Made by a program: the position numbers and the translations under genes. Positions 49,758 to 64,000 of a DNA stretch of 64,000 nt are shown piece after piece. The stretch's first letter is position 1; every line of letters begins with the position of its first letter. The DNA lies in assembly GCA_964057225.1 (NCBI GenBank), contig OZ059899.1, positions 6,014,001-6,078,000 of the forward strand. Direction: 5' to 3'. The stretch comes from Auanema rhodensis (taxonomy: Eukaryota > Nematoda > Chromadorea > Rhabditida > Rhabditidae). Under the pieces are notes generated by a model that worked only from the letters and a program-made list of their open reading frames with translations, did not search any database and had not been told where the DNA came from.

Positions 49758-51091
49758 ATGGCTAAATTGATAGATTCAAAATCAGCACAAGCCCTTTTAC
49801 CTAATATTAATTATAGTGACATACCGGCGTCGGCATTAGGTGTTGAATCCACTCGTACTGTACAAGTTCCTTTAAAAATACTTTTCTTCCTCAAGGACCA
49901 TGGGAATTTGTTATAGCCCAAAATTCCAAATCATTTCTTAATCTGAGAAGGTGTTGGTTGAATGTAAAATTCAAAATTGTAACCACAAACGGCGATCCAG
50001 TACCAGACAACCTTGTTTTTGCACCATGCCAACAATTTGCAGCCAGTTTGATACACTCGTATCATTTAAAAATTGGTGATGTTAGCGTGTATGACTCTAC
50101 CGTAAATCATGCCTACAAAACATATATTGAGAATATTCTAATGTATAGCAACGATGTTAAAGAGAGCAAACTTGCCATATCAGGCTATTATGCGGATAGA
50201 TATATAGATAATGCAGCCAGTCCTGGATTTAGAGCGCGACAAGGGCTTGTTAAAAATGGCATATTGTGTGAGATGGCTGCTCCCATCAGTATCGACTTAT
50301 TCAATCAGGAACGACTGTTTGTAAACTATTCAAAAATGGAGCTAACTGCATATCCAAACCGTGATAATTTCTTAATTGACACACTTGGATGGAATAATGA
50401 AAGCAAGGATGCTGCAATGAAGGAGGAGTTTCCAAACCTGAAAATAGATATCAACGATGTGCACTTGCTTATTCAAGAGTTTGATCTAAACGCTGGATTA
50501 GCTATGGCTATAGAAGATAAACTTGTAAAGGAACGAATACACTACCCCATGACGTCAGTGAAAATGCGATCTTATTTCATAGAAGGAGGTTGTTTGGATT
50601 CACCCAATAACATATTATTCACGTCGCATACACCGAAACGTGTTGTAGTAGGTCTTGTCGGCGCACACGCCTATAATGGTACTTTTAAACATTCGCCATT
50701 CAACTTTAAACCGTTTGAATTGAAAAATATATACTTGACGCTCAACAATCGGGTAATACCTACCCGCCCTTATAATTTAGAATGGCGTTCTTCCTATGCC
50801 ACAGCATATATTGACATGTTGGAGGGTTTGGGTCTTGGTCGTACAGATTCATCCAATGGTATTACACCAGCAATGTATAAAACCGGCTTCACATTTTTTG
50901 TATTTGATATTTCACCGACTGTACACTCGTCCGAGTTATTTGATGTTATACGACAAGGTAATGTGGCCCTGAAATTGGAATTTGGTCAACAAACGCCGCA
51001 AGAGGGTTTATATGCTATTGTTTATGCAGAATATGACTCTATTCTTTCAATTGACAACAATCGTGCTCCATATATTGATACCAGTTTGTAA
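49758..51091 (+). pseudogene. Polinton major capsid protein, one frameshift
   Basis: Double jelly-roll major capsid protein. The N-terminus (MAKLIDSKSAQALLPNINYSDIP, ESTRTVQVPL) reads in one frame to about 49875. The remainder, from about 49880 to 51091, is in another: VTTNGDPVPDNLVFAPCQQFAASLIHSYHLKIGDVSV, GVESTR-like turn regions, YIENILMYSNDVKESKL, MRSYFIEGG, FELKNIYLTLNNRVIPTRPYNLEW and VALKLEFGQQTPQEGLYAIVYAEYDSILSID. The C-terminal pattern (L.F....P.....YAEYD..L.ID.NR) is characteristic of Polinton capsids. A single-base change in an AAAAAT/CTTTTCTTCC tract around 49872-49892 explains the break; it could also be a sequencing error. Stop TAA at 51089-51091. Confidence 0.88.
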
Positions 51092-51229
51092 TGTATGTAA
51101 TAAACTCTTTAAAACATTTGATGAGAAGAATAAAATTTATTAATACAACTATACATAAAGATCTATAAATACAACCATATACAAATATACACGCAATAAT
51201 AAAATTTGTAAATTCACATATATTAAAAA

Positions 51230-54167
51230 TTATTCACAATAACCATAGGGTAAGGTACTAAAATCGTCTAGATAACAAAGTTTATCCATTACGACCTTGG
51301 TACTCTTTGTCATGTCCATCGTGGATATGGCACCAAGCTGCCTCTTTAATAACGTTGTTTTGGTTTTTAAAACCAATTTTTCTCCATCCATCACGAGTCC
51401 TCGAACCAATCGCTCCATACTTTGATAGTTTACCACGGTGGCTGCCGTGTGGTCCAGCGTCTGTAATTTTAAAAAGTTTCTCAATAATATATTTTTATAC
51501 TTACCACTCCCTTTGCCTTGGTGATATACTTGACCTGACCAGCTGCATTTACTAGCTCATAACTATAAACTTTTGCAGCTGGTGAAACAAATTTGGTCAT
51601 TGACCAACCATCGGGTATTTCTGAGGTTAGTTTACCTAACCATTCACCCTTCATATCCTCAATTGGATCAGGCTGATCGATGCATTTTAAATAAATTAGA
51701 GAATCGGTGTCTAAATGATGTACGTTTAAATTGTATACAAAGTATAAAATTACCTGTATACACCAAGTTCTTTCCAATTTTTTCCATTGCCTTATACAAT
51801 AGTAGCCTTGCATGAGCGGTTGTATAAGCCGCTATGGCTACATTTGTAAACGGCGCTGGTGCCAAGTGTGAGTCTTCTGGCACTGTTGTACAGTACGCCA
51901 CATCGTCCACAATTTTGAAACCCGTGAGTTCCCTTGCAGGATCAGTTATGATCCTACCAATTTCAGGATCCTCAACACCAATAATCTTGGTTTGGGCTTT
52001 ATCCGGTCTTTGACCCATTTTACCCCATACACTATAAGCAAATTTGTAAATTTTTATTTTTAAAAGTTTACATACCTATTCAGCTGTAGTTTGGCAATGC
52101 TACGCATGGGCGCATTCTTTTCAATTTTGTTGCTCTCCAGAGCAACACCAGTGTTCTCCTCGTGCTCTTGGAGATATTTTAGCTGTAAAATGTTATTTAA
52201 TGCCATACTTTTCATGACACATACCTTTTCAGCCTCTGTCATATTTGGCTTAAGCCAGCCCGATGCCTCTTGCTTAATTTTTATGTACTTTTGTACAAAA
52301 TCCTTGAATAGGCCGCCTTGCTGCCATTCATCCCAGTGCCAAACCTCATAAACATGAAGCACTTTGTAGCCACGCTGTATGGCACATTCGAGCTCTACAT
52401 GCGTTACAGTCAGATGCAGCTTTCGAGCGTCTTCATCATCTTGGTGCGGGCATGTTACATTTTTGCCTCTGTTTGCACATGTGCGGCAGTTTGTAAAAAT
52501 TAATTTACCGCCTATGCGTGTTCCTAATACAGGATACAACAAATTTGTGGGTGCAAGCACGTCACATTTCACAAGGCCGTTGTATGGGCAGCATGCCTCA
52601 AAACTTTCAAAGCCCTCAGTAATCACTTTAGGATTACCTACAGGGTAATAGGCATCAAATGCCGTTACATATGGATAAAGTGAACAAAAGTCCACATACT
52701 CTAGTGAGTATCTATCCGAAGCTTGGGCCAGAAGCTTATATGTTTGAGTTCGGCCGCCGGTGAAGGCATCTCGAGGTGCCAATCGAGTTACAACCTCAGT
52801 GTCCTTCATAAAATTTGCCATTTGCTCATTTGATGACATTTGAGCAGTAATTTCGTGTTCACACACAGTGGTTACACTAATGCCCTGGCTTTGAATAGCC
52901 TCAAGCCTTTTCATGGTTTTTTCATAAACCTAAATGTTTCAGCTTAAAATGATTAAAAAAGTATTGCTTACCTCTTCCATTGTTTCACCATTTCTGCCTG
53001 GTGCAATAGCAGTCTTGTTGGTGCACTGGGGGCAACCATGATAAATACAGCCATTAAACTACAAAATTCTATCATTTTTTACATTTATTACAAATTACTC
53101 ACCTCATAGCCGTGATTAGCCACACTGTCATAAGCATCAAGTAGATAGCGTTGGCCATCTACTCTCACAACAAATTCACCCCCATTAAGCTTATGCATTA
53201 ATGGGCGGCCTAATCCGTGTTCTAGCCATTTTATGTATTTTATGGCAATTATACTCTGCTTCTGGCCGGCATAATAACCAGTCTCAGGCAGAATACCCAC
53301 TTGGTTCTCTTTAATGTGGTTCATTTTCAACTGTAATATACTAGTTTTGAAAATGCTTGTATTTTAAAAAACTTGCCTGGAATAAAGAAAAACTGGCAAA
53401 TGTCATGCATTGTATGGCAGGATTCCAGCCAGTGGTGGCGGTGGCCAACTTCATGTACACTTTCATACAGTTAGTTAATATACGGACATCTGTCCTACAA
53501 TATTCCAGAAGCTCCTCATCAAAATCAAACGCACTTTGATTACGCTTCTCATACCAAACATTGAATGAAGCAAGGTCTTCGGCTTTCATTCTAGCAGTAC
53601 AATAGTAATGCTTTGGTGGCAAGGATGGTAGCACTTTGCCATAATTTATTGAGTGGTTAAAGAGGTATGGAAATTGTCCTTTACTCATATCAGGTACACC
53701 AAATGCCTTGAGTAACGCTGATAAGGGTAAAGGCACTAATAAATAACTGTCTTTAAAACATAAATGATTAATGTTTTGACCTCTTAAAGGCTTGACAACC
53801 ATGCTAATAATCTTGGTCCCATTTAAAATGGGGCCAGGATATATTCCACGGTTTATCAGCCTAGACACCAAGAAATGTATGTCAAAGCGCGGCCCGTTGT
53901 GCGCAATCAAATCATCAAAATTGCATTATCATTCTCAGAAAAGTTGAGTAACCAATCAAGGAAACGATCTGTTACAGATCATTCACTATCACCTTGTTGG
54001 TACCCAAAATGGCCCTACTCGGTTGTGCATTTTTTACAGAAACTGGCATCTATACAACTTTGACAAAATTTGTTATACACAACCATATTGGGCCATTGTT
54101 CATCTGCATATTCATGAACATTTGTGCCGTTTTTTAACACAACTGTTTCAAAGTCATAAAATATGAG
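51230..54167 (-). pseudogene. Polinton protein-primed DNA polymerase B, spliced and damaged
   Basis: Reads on the minus strand in about nine exons separated by 40-60 base introns (for example 51461-51504, 51711-51753, 52032-52075). Motifs: exonuclease I (FYDFET, exon up to 54167), exo II (IAHNGPRFDIHF), exo III (YCRTDVRIL), pol A (DFCSLYPYV), the TPR/palm region (VWGKMGQRPDK), and pol C (DTDSLIY) split by the intron at 51711-51753. It ends LDDFSTLPYGYCE at 51230. Two in-frame stops (near 54012 and 53979) and a one-base shift near 53915 break the exo I-exo II region. The N-terminal region ahead of exo I, normally a few hundred residues, is absent because the terminal repeat lies only 73 bases away. 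Confidence 0.88.
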
Positions 54168-54240
54168 CTTAAACAAGAAAGCATTACATTTGTAAAGATA
54201 AAAACTGCAAACCTTGAATTTTTCTTGCTTCTTTTTTTTC

Positions 54241-54276
54241 GGGGCGTGGTTAGTAAATTCGGCATGGCTCTCTACT
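54241..54276 (-). repeat. right terminal inverted repeat of Polinton
   Basis: Exact inverted copy of 41816-41851. It ends CTCTCTACT, followed at once by retrotransposon sequence. Confidence 0.95.
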
Positions 54277-54281
54277 CACCA

Positions 54282-56215
54282 GCCCTTGTTAGCACTATTA
54301 TCAGGGACAAATACGTCTGCTAGAGTAATGAGGTGGGCCATCGAACTGCGAGGATACAGAATATGCAAAGAATATGTTAAAGGTACAACTAACAAGATAG
54401 CAGACGTTTTATCGAGAGGGCCAGTGCAAGAGAACATAGAACTATCACATTTTATAAATGAAACTGTAATAGCACAGATCATAGAAAAAGAGAAATGGTT
54501 ACAAGAGCTTGAAACGGACAGTGAAATAAAAGAAATAATCGATGACATTCGTAGTGGTAAGAATATTCCTAATTATGAAATTGTCAACGATTTTTTGTGT
54601 CGTATTGATGATTACGCGTAAAGTGGCGCCAACCACCGTAAGACCAAAACTCGTAGAACAATATCACGGGGGGAAGTGGGCAGGACATTTCGGTATTCCA
54701 CGTACTGTAAAAAGATTGAAAGAACACTATTGGTGGAAAGGGTTAGAGAAAGATGTATGAGAGTATCACAAAAAATGCATAAATGCAGGATGCAAGCTAA
54801 CAAATATGAAAGGTAGTCAAGTTCCGCCACTAAAGCCAATTTTAACAAGTTCGCCATTTGAATTAATAGCGATAGACCTGTTAGAGTTAGGAAAGACTAC
54901 GAGAGGACATGAGTATGTTCTAACGATAGTAGATCACTTTTCCAAGTGGATGGGTGCATATGCGTTAAAGACTAAATCTGCAAGAGAAGTATGTGATGTT
55001 ATAGCATATGAATGGGTAGCCAGGTGTGGATGGTGGCCTAGGAAAATCTTGTCAGATCGAGGTACGGAATTTGACAACGCGCTAATGGAATAGTTAAGTA
55101 GGCAGTTTGATATTGAAGTAGCCAAGACCAAGGGGTATAACTCGCGCATGAACGGAAGTGTTGAAAGAGCGCAACAAACATTACAGAGGATGTTAAAAAA
55201 GCAGACAGTCCCCCCAGCAGAGTTGGATAGACTTCTGCCCTTTGTTGTATTCGCATGCAATACATCCAGTCATGAAAGTACTGGGTTTACACCTTATGAG
55301 TTAGTGTACTGCATAGCTTCACCCGAGATTATGGGAAAATATGAGCCTACGTAGCATTTGACACAGTATGAAGATTATATAAGTGAGTTAAGAGAAGTAC
55401 TCGCTTATGCACAAGGTTTAGCAAAGGATAACCTTGCAAAGCAAGCAGAAAGAATGAAAAAGAGATATGACACGGTAAAAAAAGTCAATATGGACAAACT
55501 ACCAAAAACGGGAGATACGGTGTATCTGAAGTTAGGAAATAATGCAGATCCCCATCGTAAATTAATGCATAATATGAAAGGTCCATGTACCGTCGTAGAT
55601 GCGGGGGTTACTTCTTCTAGAATACAAGAGAGTCGAAATAGGAATGAGATGCGCGTGCAGCATGACCTATTAATACCTGTAGATAAGAGTATGTGTGAGC
55701 CTAAGTGTGTAGGGAAAGGCAGACGTACGAGAGGAAGGCCTCGTAAGGACGCAAATACTGTTGTGTCACAAGTGTACGTTAACTCAACTTATTTCAGTGC
55801 AACTGAAAGTATGCTACGAGAACGGTTGTTAAACAGGATACGAGGAAATGTAAAGCCGGTTGAGAAGTTGCCGACACAGAAGGATAATTTACTTATCCTG
55901 CCTCCTTCAATGATGATAGTAAAGAACCCTGGAGCTTTCCACATCAAAGGTGGAGCGGTACGGATCGGAAATGTACGTAGAGGTGTCTCAGACGCTTTAG
56001 GAGAAGATTGGAGAGATGTCCCAAAGCTAGTTATCGCCTTACCAAAGATGGTTCGATCCGATATCAAAAATTGGCTACCGGTTAAGATGTTACGAGAGTT
56101 TACTGAAAAACATCACACCAGAAGGATAGTGGTGGTATACCCGCCCGTTACAACGGTGGGCTACGAGGAAGTCGTAGGGGTGATTGAACAGGAGGTTCGG
56201 GTTATAAAAATGTGA
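54282..56215 (+). pseudogene. Gypsy pol fragment: RNase H and integrase, with stops
   Basis: The RNase H end reads HQPLLALLSGTNTSARVMRWAIELRGY, then VKGTTNKIADVLSRG. After a frameshift near 54616 comes the H2C2-type region (EQYHGGKWAGHFGIPRTVKRLKEHYWWKGL). The integrase core follows (LIAIDLLELGKTTRGHEYVLTIVDHFSKW, ILSDRGTEFDN, MNGSVERAQQTL: the D,D,E residues), then TGDTVYLKLGN. Stops interrupt at 54758-54760 (TGA), 55091-55093 (TAG) and 55352-55354 (TAG); the frame otherwise runs to TGA at 56213-56215. A basic A/T-hook-like GRRTRGRPRKD lies near 55720. The order RNase H, zinc, integrase is that of Ty3/Gypsy (Metaviridae). Confidence 0.85.
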
Positions 56216-56216
56216 C

Positions 56217-56519
56217 TTGAAGCCAATAGCGTTGAGGCTAAGAACGACACTATCGGGGATCTGGACTTCGGAGCGATTCGTTTACATCGATGTGCAGGGA
56301 TGCCTGGGGCTGGTAAAGAAGACCTATTTGAACGCAGAAGAAGCCGAGATTTTCCTATGGACACTCTCTATACACCTCGTGAAGCTGGTGGACAGTTCTT
56401 ATCATATCACAATCGAACGGAAGTCAGCTGAGGAACCGTCTCCGAAGACTAGAAAGCGCAATTTTTCATCACGTCAAGAAATATCCAAAACGAGAAGACA
56501 GGGACGCCTTCATATGTAA
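56217..56519 (+). CDS. short open frame after Gypsy integrase, unknown
   Basis: 100 codons with no ATG at its head (TTG at 56217), directly after the pol stop. Basic C-terminus (KTRKRNFSSRQEISKTRRQGR). It may be an extra 3' gene of the retroelement or chance; I recognise no domain. Confidence 0.25.
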   Translation: MKPIALRLRTTLSGIWTSERFVYIDVQGCLGLVKKTYLNAEEAEIFLWTLSIHLVKLVDSSYHITIERKSAEEPSPKTRKRNFSSRQEISKTRRQGRLHM

Positions 56520-56885
56520 GCCCCCCCCCATGTTGTAGTTAAATATACGACTAGTATATCGATTCCACTTTTTATATATATGATCTCGTTGACCAGGTGT
56601 TTTCCCGCTCTTTCTATACTGTATAATTGATGCCTGGAGCTCTGTGACTGCTCTCTGAAAGTCCGAATCGTCGTTGCTTTAAAGGAAACCTATTTTTTGT
56701 TCCTTCACTAGGGGTCGTAATACACACACTTTTTGTCTTATTATAGCTTATTATTGTGCTACAGCATTTAGTTTTAATATTTGTATTGGTTCTGTTTAAT
56801 TTTTTGAGTTTCTTCTTTTAATAAAGGTTTTTTCTAAAGTCAAACTTCCAAAATTACATTCGCAGTACGCCAAAACCATCACACA
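56515..56885 (+). repeat. probable 3' LTR of the Gypsy element
   Basis: Starts TGTAAG and ends CATCACACA. It contains a TATA-like box (TTTTTATATATATGATC, about 56570) and an AATAAA signal (about 56819), in the order expected for U3-R-U5. No 5' LTR is in the window to compare. Host-like duplicated DNA resumes five bases after its end. Confidence 0.5.
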
Positions 56886-56889
56886 TATG

Positions 56890-57211
56890 TAAACATATTG
56901 TAAAACTTTTACTTATACAGGTGATTGAATTAATTAATTAAATTATTTTTTTTCTTTTTTTTCAGAGTGGTTTACCATTTCTATTTTTAGAAATTCCTCT
57001 TTTAGCTTTTTATTTCTTTCTTTTTGTTTTTGATTATAAATTTCAAAAAGCTCAATTGTTATATTTAACAATAAGCTTTAACCTTCTTCCAATAGCAAAT
57101 CCATTAATATCAATGATTTTTCTTAAAGATTATAGAAATTTTATTTTAAGAAAATTTGGAAGTTTGACCAACAACAGTTCAAAAGTTTCACGAGCAGAAG
57201 AATGTACATAG
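56890..57211 (+). pseudogene. GPCR 3' fragment (duplicate)
   Basis: The end of one exon and the complete last exon of the chemoreceptor at 32810-34021 (SGLPFLFLEIPLLAF to SRAEECT). The 5' four-fifths are missing; the break coincides with the end of the Gypsy LTR. Confidence 0.88.
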
Positions 57212-57363
57212 AGTTCTATCCAACCTTGGGGGGGGGGGCAAAACAACTGATCAAATTCTTCTTATAATAATGGTCAAAAGCAGATGATCAGTATAAATAT
57301 GTCAATAAGAATAACCAAGATGATTTCAATTGAAAATATTTATTTGAAATAAGTTATTTTAAC

Positions 57364-60039
<2,676 letters not shown>

Positions 60040-60802
60040 CTAAAATATAAAATATTATAAAAAACATAAGAAACATTAAATGTTTTAAGCTATTTCAATG
60101 ATTTTTATGTTCTTTTCTTTATCTTATAAATTTAATTTTAACTCCCCCTCTTTCTTTTTCTTTTATTTTCTTATCATAATAAGCACATAATATAAACTTT
60201 TAGCAGATGTACAGCTTTTTTTCAATAATTTTCTTTTTTGTGCATATATCTTATCAAAATAAAATATTTTATTATTCTATATTAAATACTATATATTGAA
60301 AATCATGTGATGAAATAATCAGATGAAAATCTAAAAATAAAAAAAAGTATCTGATATAGATGATCGGTCGAATCATGATAAAGCTATATTATTACAGGGT
60401 GGCGCTTAAGTATGTTCGTAAAAAGTAAAATGCAAGTTTTGGCCATCAAACTTGCCAGACCTGAATCCCATGGATTTTCCGTATATCTAGAAGAAAGTAT
60501 TGAAGAAAGACCTTACAATCTGCTGATCATCTTAAACAAGAATTACTTCTAGCATGGGACAAAATAGATAAAGCATATCTACGACCAAAGGTTGGATCAA
60601 TAGATCGAAGACTGAAAGCTTGTATCAAAAAGAACCAAAGCGACATTTTGAACATTTGCTATAATATTAATATTATTATAATATGTTTTGATCTTGAGTA
60701 AAATTTAATAGTAATTAATTTATTTTTGAATTATTTAACCATATACAAACAAAGTTTTATAAAACTTTTAAACAAGCCTGAAAATATTATATAATTTGAT
60801 TA
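60040..60802. other. intergenic region with transposase remnant
   Basis: AT-rich DNA between the esterase and the acid phosphatase, both on the minus strand. The only recognisable feature is the mariner-like remnant described separately. Confidence 0.45.
60436..60655 (+). pseudogene. Tc1/mariner-type transposase remnant
   Basis: Reads FWPSNLPDLNPMDF, the conserved W.(A/S).SPDLNP(I/L)(D/E) block that carries the second catalytic Asp, then, after stops and a frameshift, LKQELLLAWDKIDKAYLRPKVGS and a C-terminal ACIKKNQSDIL segment. Only the last third of a transposase remains. GGGTGGCGC at 60398 may be part of a former terminal repeat, but no partner was found. Confidence 0.75.
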
Positions 60803-62385
60803 TTAATATTGTTTTTTTACCATTTCCATATTATGTACCAGATATGGACGATTTCGTCCATAAAATATAGAGAATGGGCATTGACTAGACCAAGAACATG
60901 AGTCAATATAGGAAGTAAGAGGAATAAAACTTGAATTTTGATTAGCAGAAAACATTAACTATAACATATATATATGAAAAATTATAATTATTATAGTATA
61001 AATAACCTGAACACTATAATTATTCTTATCATCTTTCCATAACTCGAAAGCAAGCATTGAAGCATAATCAACATTTTTCATTCCTATTACTTTTTTACGA
61101 ATTCCCAATGAACGAAGTACAGCATCAACACTAGTGTCATGCTAAATGGAATTAATACAACATTTTCTTTTTTCAAAAATATACTTACAGCGCTATATAC
61201 AAACATTTTTGGAGTTTTAATATTTGTATTATTTTGAATTTCACTCATATCTTGTAAAACTTTTGTTATAAATGGTCCTCCACTAAGTTTTAATAGTTCT
61301 GTTGATTCACCTTCACCAAAATCAGCTGAAAATACAGTTTTTTCTTTTTAGTTTCTAAGAAATATTCACCTTCTCCTTCTAAAAATCCTAATACTCGATA
61401 ATGATATTCAGTTAATTCTTTATAAAACACATCAGTTATCCATGCTGGTTGAGGAAGTTTATAGAATTCTTTCTGAAAATTGAAAATATTTTTTAAATAT
61501 AAAAATAAATTAAAATTACTTCAATTCGCACACAATCATAAAATTCTTTTAATGTTTTAATATTTTTCAAATTATCTCCAGTGTTTCTCATAACTTCTGA
61601 AATCATTGGCTGAAATATACAAATAATATGAGATAATACGATGATATCCTTACCAGATGCAAAGCTTCATACTCCAAAAACTGCTTATTATTTGCTCTTA
61701 AACCAATCAATTCATCTGTTCTGCCACATGAAAAGGGTTCAACCGTCTGATAAATATTGAGAATTAAATTATATTTATATAATATATATAATACATGTTT
61801 ATGAATTCCACTAACTGTTCGTACAGGTACAGGAGTCCAATTTGAAGGCCATCGTGAATCATTAGGTGAAGTATTCTGAGAAGTTGAATAAAATGCTGCC
61901 ATATTAGATTGACAACTTTGTAAGCATCTATACGATTGTGCTGATTCAAGAGATATCTATAAATTATTTTATAAACTATTTGAAAATATTAGAAAATTTT
62001 AATACTTCTAAACTATTATAATTTGGATTTATGAACTTTAATTTATTAATATATCTATTTTGAAGTTTAAATCCTTGATTAAGATGTTGTTCCATTCCGA
62101 TATGAAATTAAATAATTAAAATTATTTTAATTTTATGAATTTATACATACTGTTGTTAATTCACCATGTGGCCATTTACTCCAGAACTCTTTATTTGGAT
62201 CAGTATCATAGATTTTAAGAGGAGTACGATCACCATGTCGAAATATCTAATAATGAAATAACAAATTTTTAAATTTTATAAAAAATATTTTCAAATACCA
62301 AATGAACTTGAACTAATTCATCAGATGTAGCATAGCTGGCCAAGCACAAATAACAGAAAATATTTATAAAATTGAAAGAATTCAT
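60803..62385 (-). CDS. histidine acid phosphatase, secreted
   Basis: Start MNSFNFINIFCYLCLASYATS (signal peptide) at 62385, then VQVHLIFRHGDRTPLKIY with the RHGxRxP catalytic motif (His nucleophile), KEFWSKWPHGELT, RCLQSC, NWTPVPVRTV and, near the end, KMFVYSAHDTSVDAVLRSLGI with the HD proton-donor motif. The C-terminus has the family's cysteine segment (SCSWSSQCPFSIFYGRN) and ends MEMVKKQY at 60803. About 9-10 exons. Enzymes of this family in nematodes are intestinal or secreted phosphatases (pho genes). All catalytic motifs are present. Confidence 0.88.

Positions 62386-64000
<1,615 letters not shown>

Larger units (their letters stand above)
41816..54276. mobile_element. Maverick/Polinton DNA transposon, near complete
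   Basis: 12.46 kb bounded by identical 36-base inverted repeats that start 5'-AGTAGAGAG and end CTCTCTACT-3', agreeing with the AG..CT termini of Polintons. Contents from left: zinc-binding protein (+), chromodomain integrase (-), an unknown frame (-), a small frame (-), packaging ATPase (-), minor capsid/penton (+), C2H2 protein (-), adenovirus-type protease (-), core-like protein and major capsid (+), and family B polymerase (-). Lesions in the ATPase, C2H2, major capsid and polymerase genes mean it is not autonomous as read. The left flank is GACGAT and the right flank CACCAG, so the expected 6-base target duplication is not seen; one side was probably rearranged. Confidence 0.93.
54277..56885 (+). 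mobile_element. Ty3/Gypsy retrotransposon, 3' half
   Basis: Begins inside the RNase H domain at the Polinton terminal repeat and runs through integrase to a probable 3' LTR. Gag, protease and reverse transcriptase are missing from the window. The pol frame carries nonsense codons and a frameshift, so it is inactive. Confidence 0.85.

Noticed and set aside
54616-54640. TGGCGCCAACCACC, which resembles a retroelement primer-binding site
   Set aside because: It lies inside the pol coding region after RNase H, not next to an LTR.

Overview
The window looks like an AT-rich nematode genome. The genes are broken by many 40-60 base introns with TTTTCAG or TTTAG acceptors. They include a nematode-type secreted protein, a nematode-style seven-transmembrane chemoreceptor, and closely spaced same-strand genes that resemble operons. 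I cannot name the species. No tRNA or rRNA gene was seen.

Left part, 1-23.7 kb: conserved housekeeping genes. After about 3 kb of AT-rich non-coding DNA come a small secreted protein (+), then on the minus strand OGG1 (8-oxoguanine glycosylase), PSTK (selenocysteine pathway kinase), a TMEM268-like membrane protein and the DECD-box helicase UAP56/HEL-1. A divergent promoter region leads into a plus-strand cluster: cohesin STAG/SCC-3, EMC10, BAP18, mitochondrial ribosomal protein S28 and phosphoglycerate kinase. A tetraspan membrane protein of unknown function follows on the minus strand.

Middle, 23.7-37 kb: non-coding DNA, two tandem sugar-transporter-like MFS genes (+), a chemoreceptor-like GPCR (+), and a truncated type-B carboxylesterase (-) with a 530 bp inverted-repeat transposon in one intron.

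Inserted block, about 37.0-56.9 kb: a small gene of possible HEPN/PaREP1 type, then a fragment of a Maverick/Polinton (integrase to ATPase, 39.33-41.82 kb), a second Maverick/Polinton bounded by 36 bp inverted repeats (41.82-54.28 kb), and the 3' half of a Ty3/Gypsy retrotransposon with a probable LTR (54.28-56.89 kb). The main Polinton carries a zinc-binding protein, chromodomain integrase, packaging ATPase, minor and major capsid proteins, a C2H2 zinc finger protein, an adenovirus-type protease and a protein-primed family B DNA polymerase. Several genes carry frameshifts or stops, so the copy looks recent but not autonomous.

Right part, 56.9-64 kb: the block is followed by a nearly identical second copy of the GPCR-esterase boundary (33700-37000 repeated at 56890-59653). 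Here the GPCR is truncated and the esterase complete. A histidine acid phosphatase (-) and the 3' part of a beta-tubulin gene (-, running off the window) follow. The two copies differ mainly by the 530 bp transposon, which gives an insertion with a matching empty site. The layout means either a very recent duplication with a large insertion or a join of two haplotypes in the assembly.
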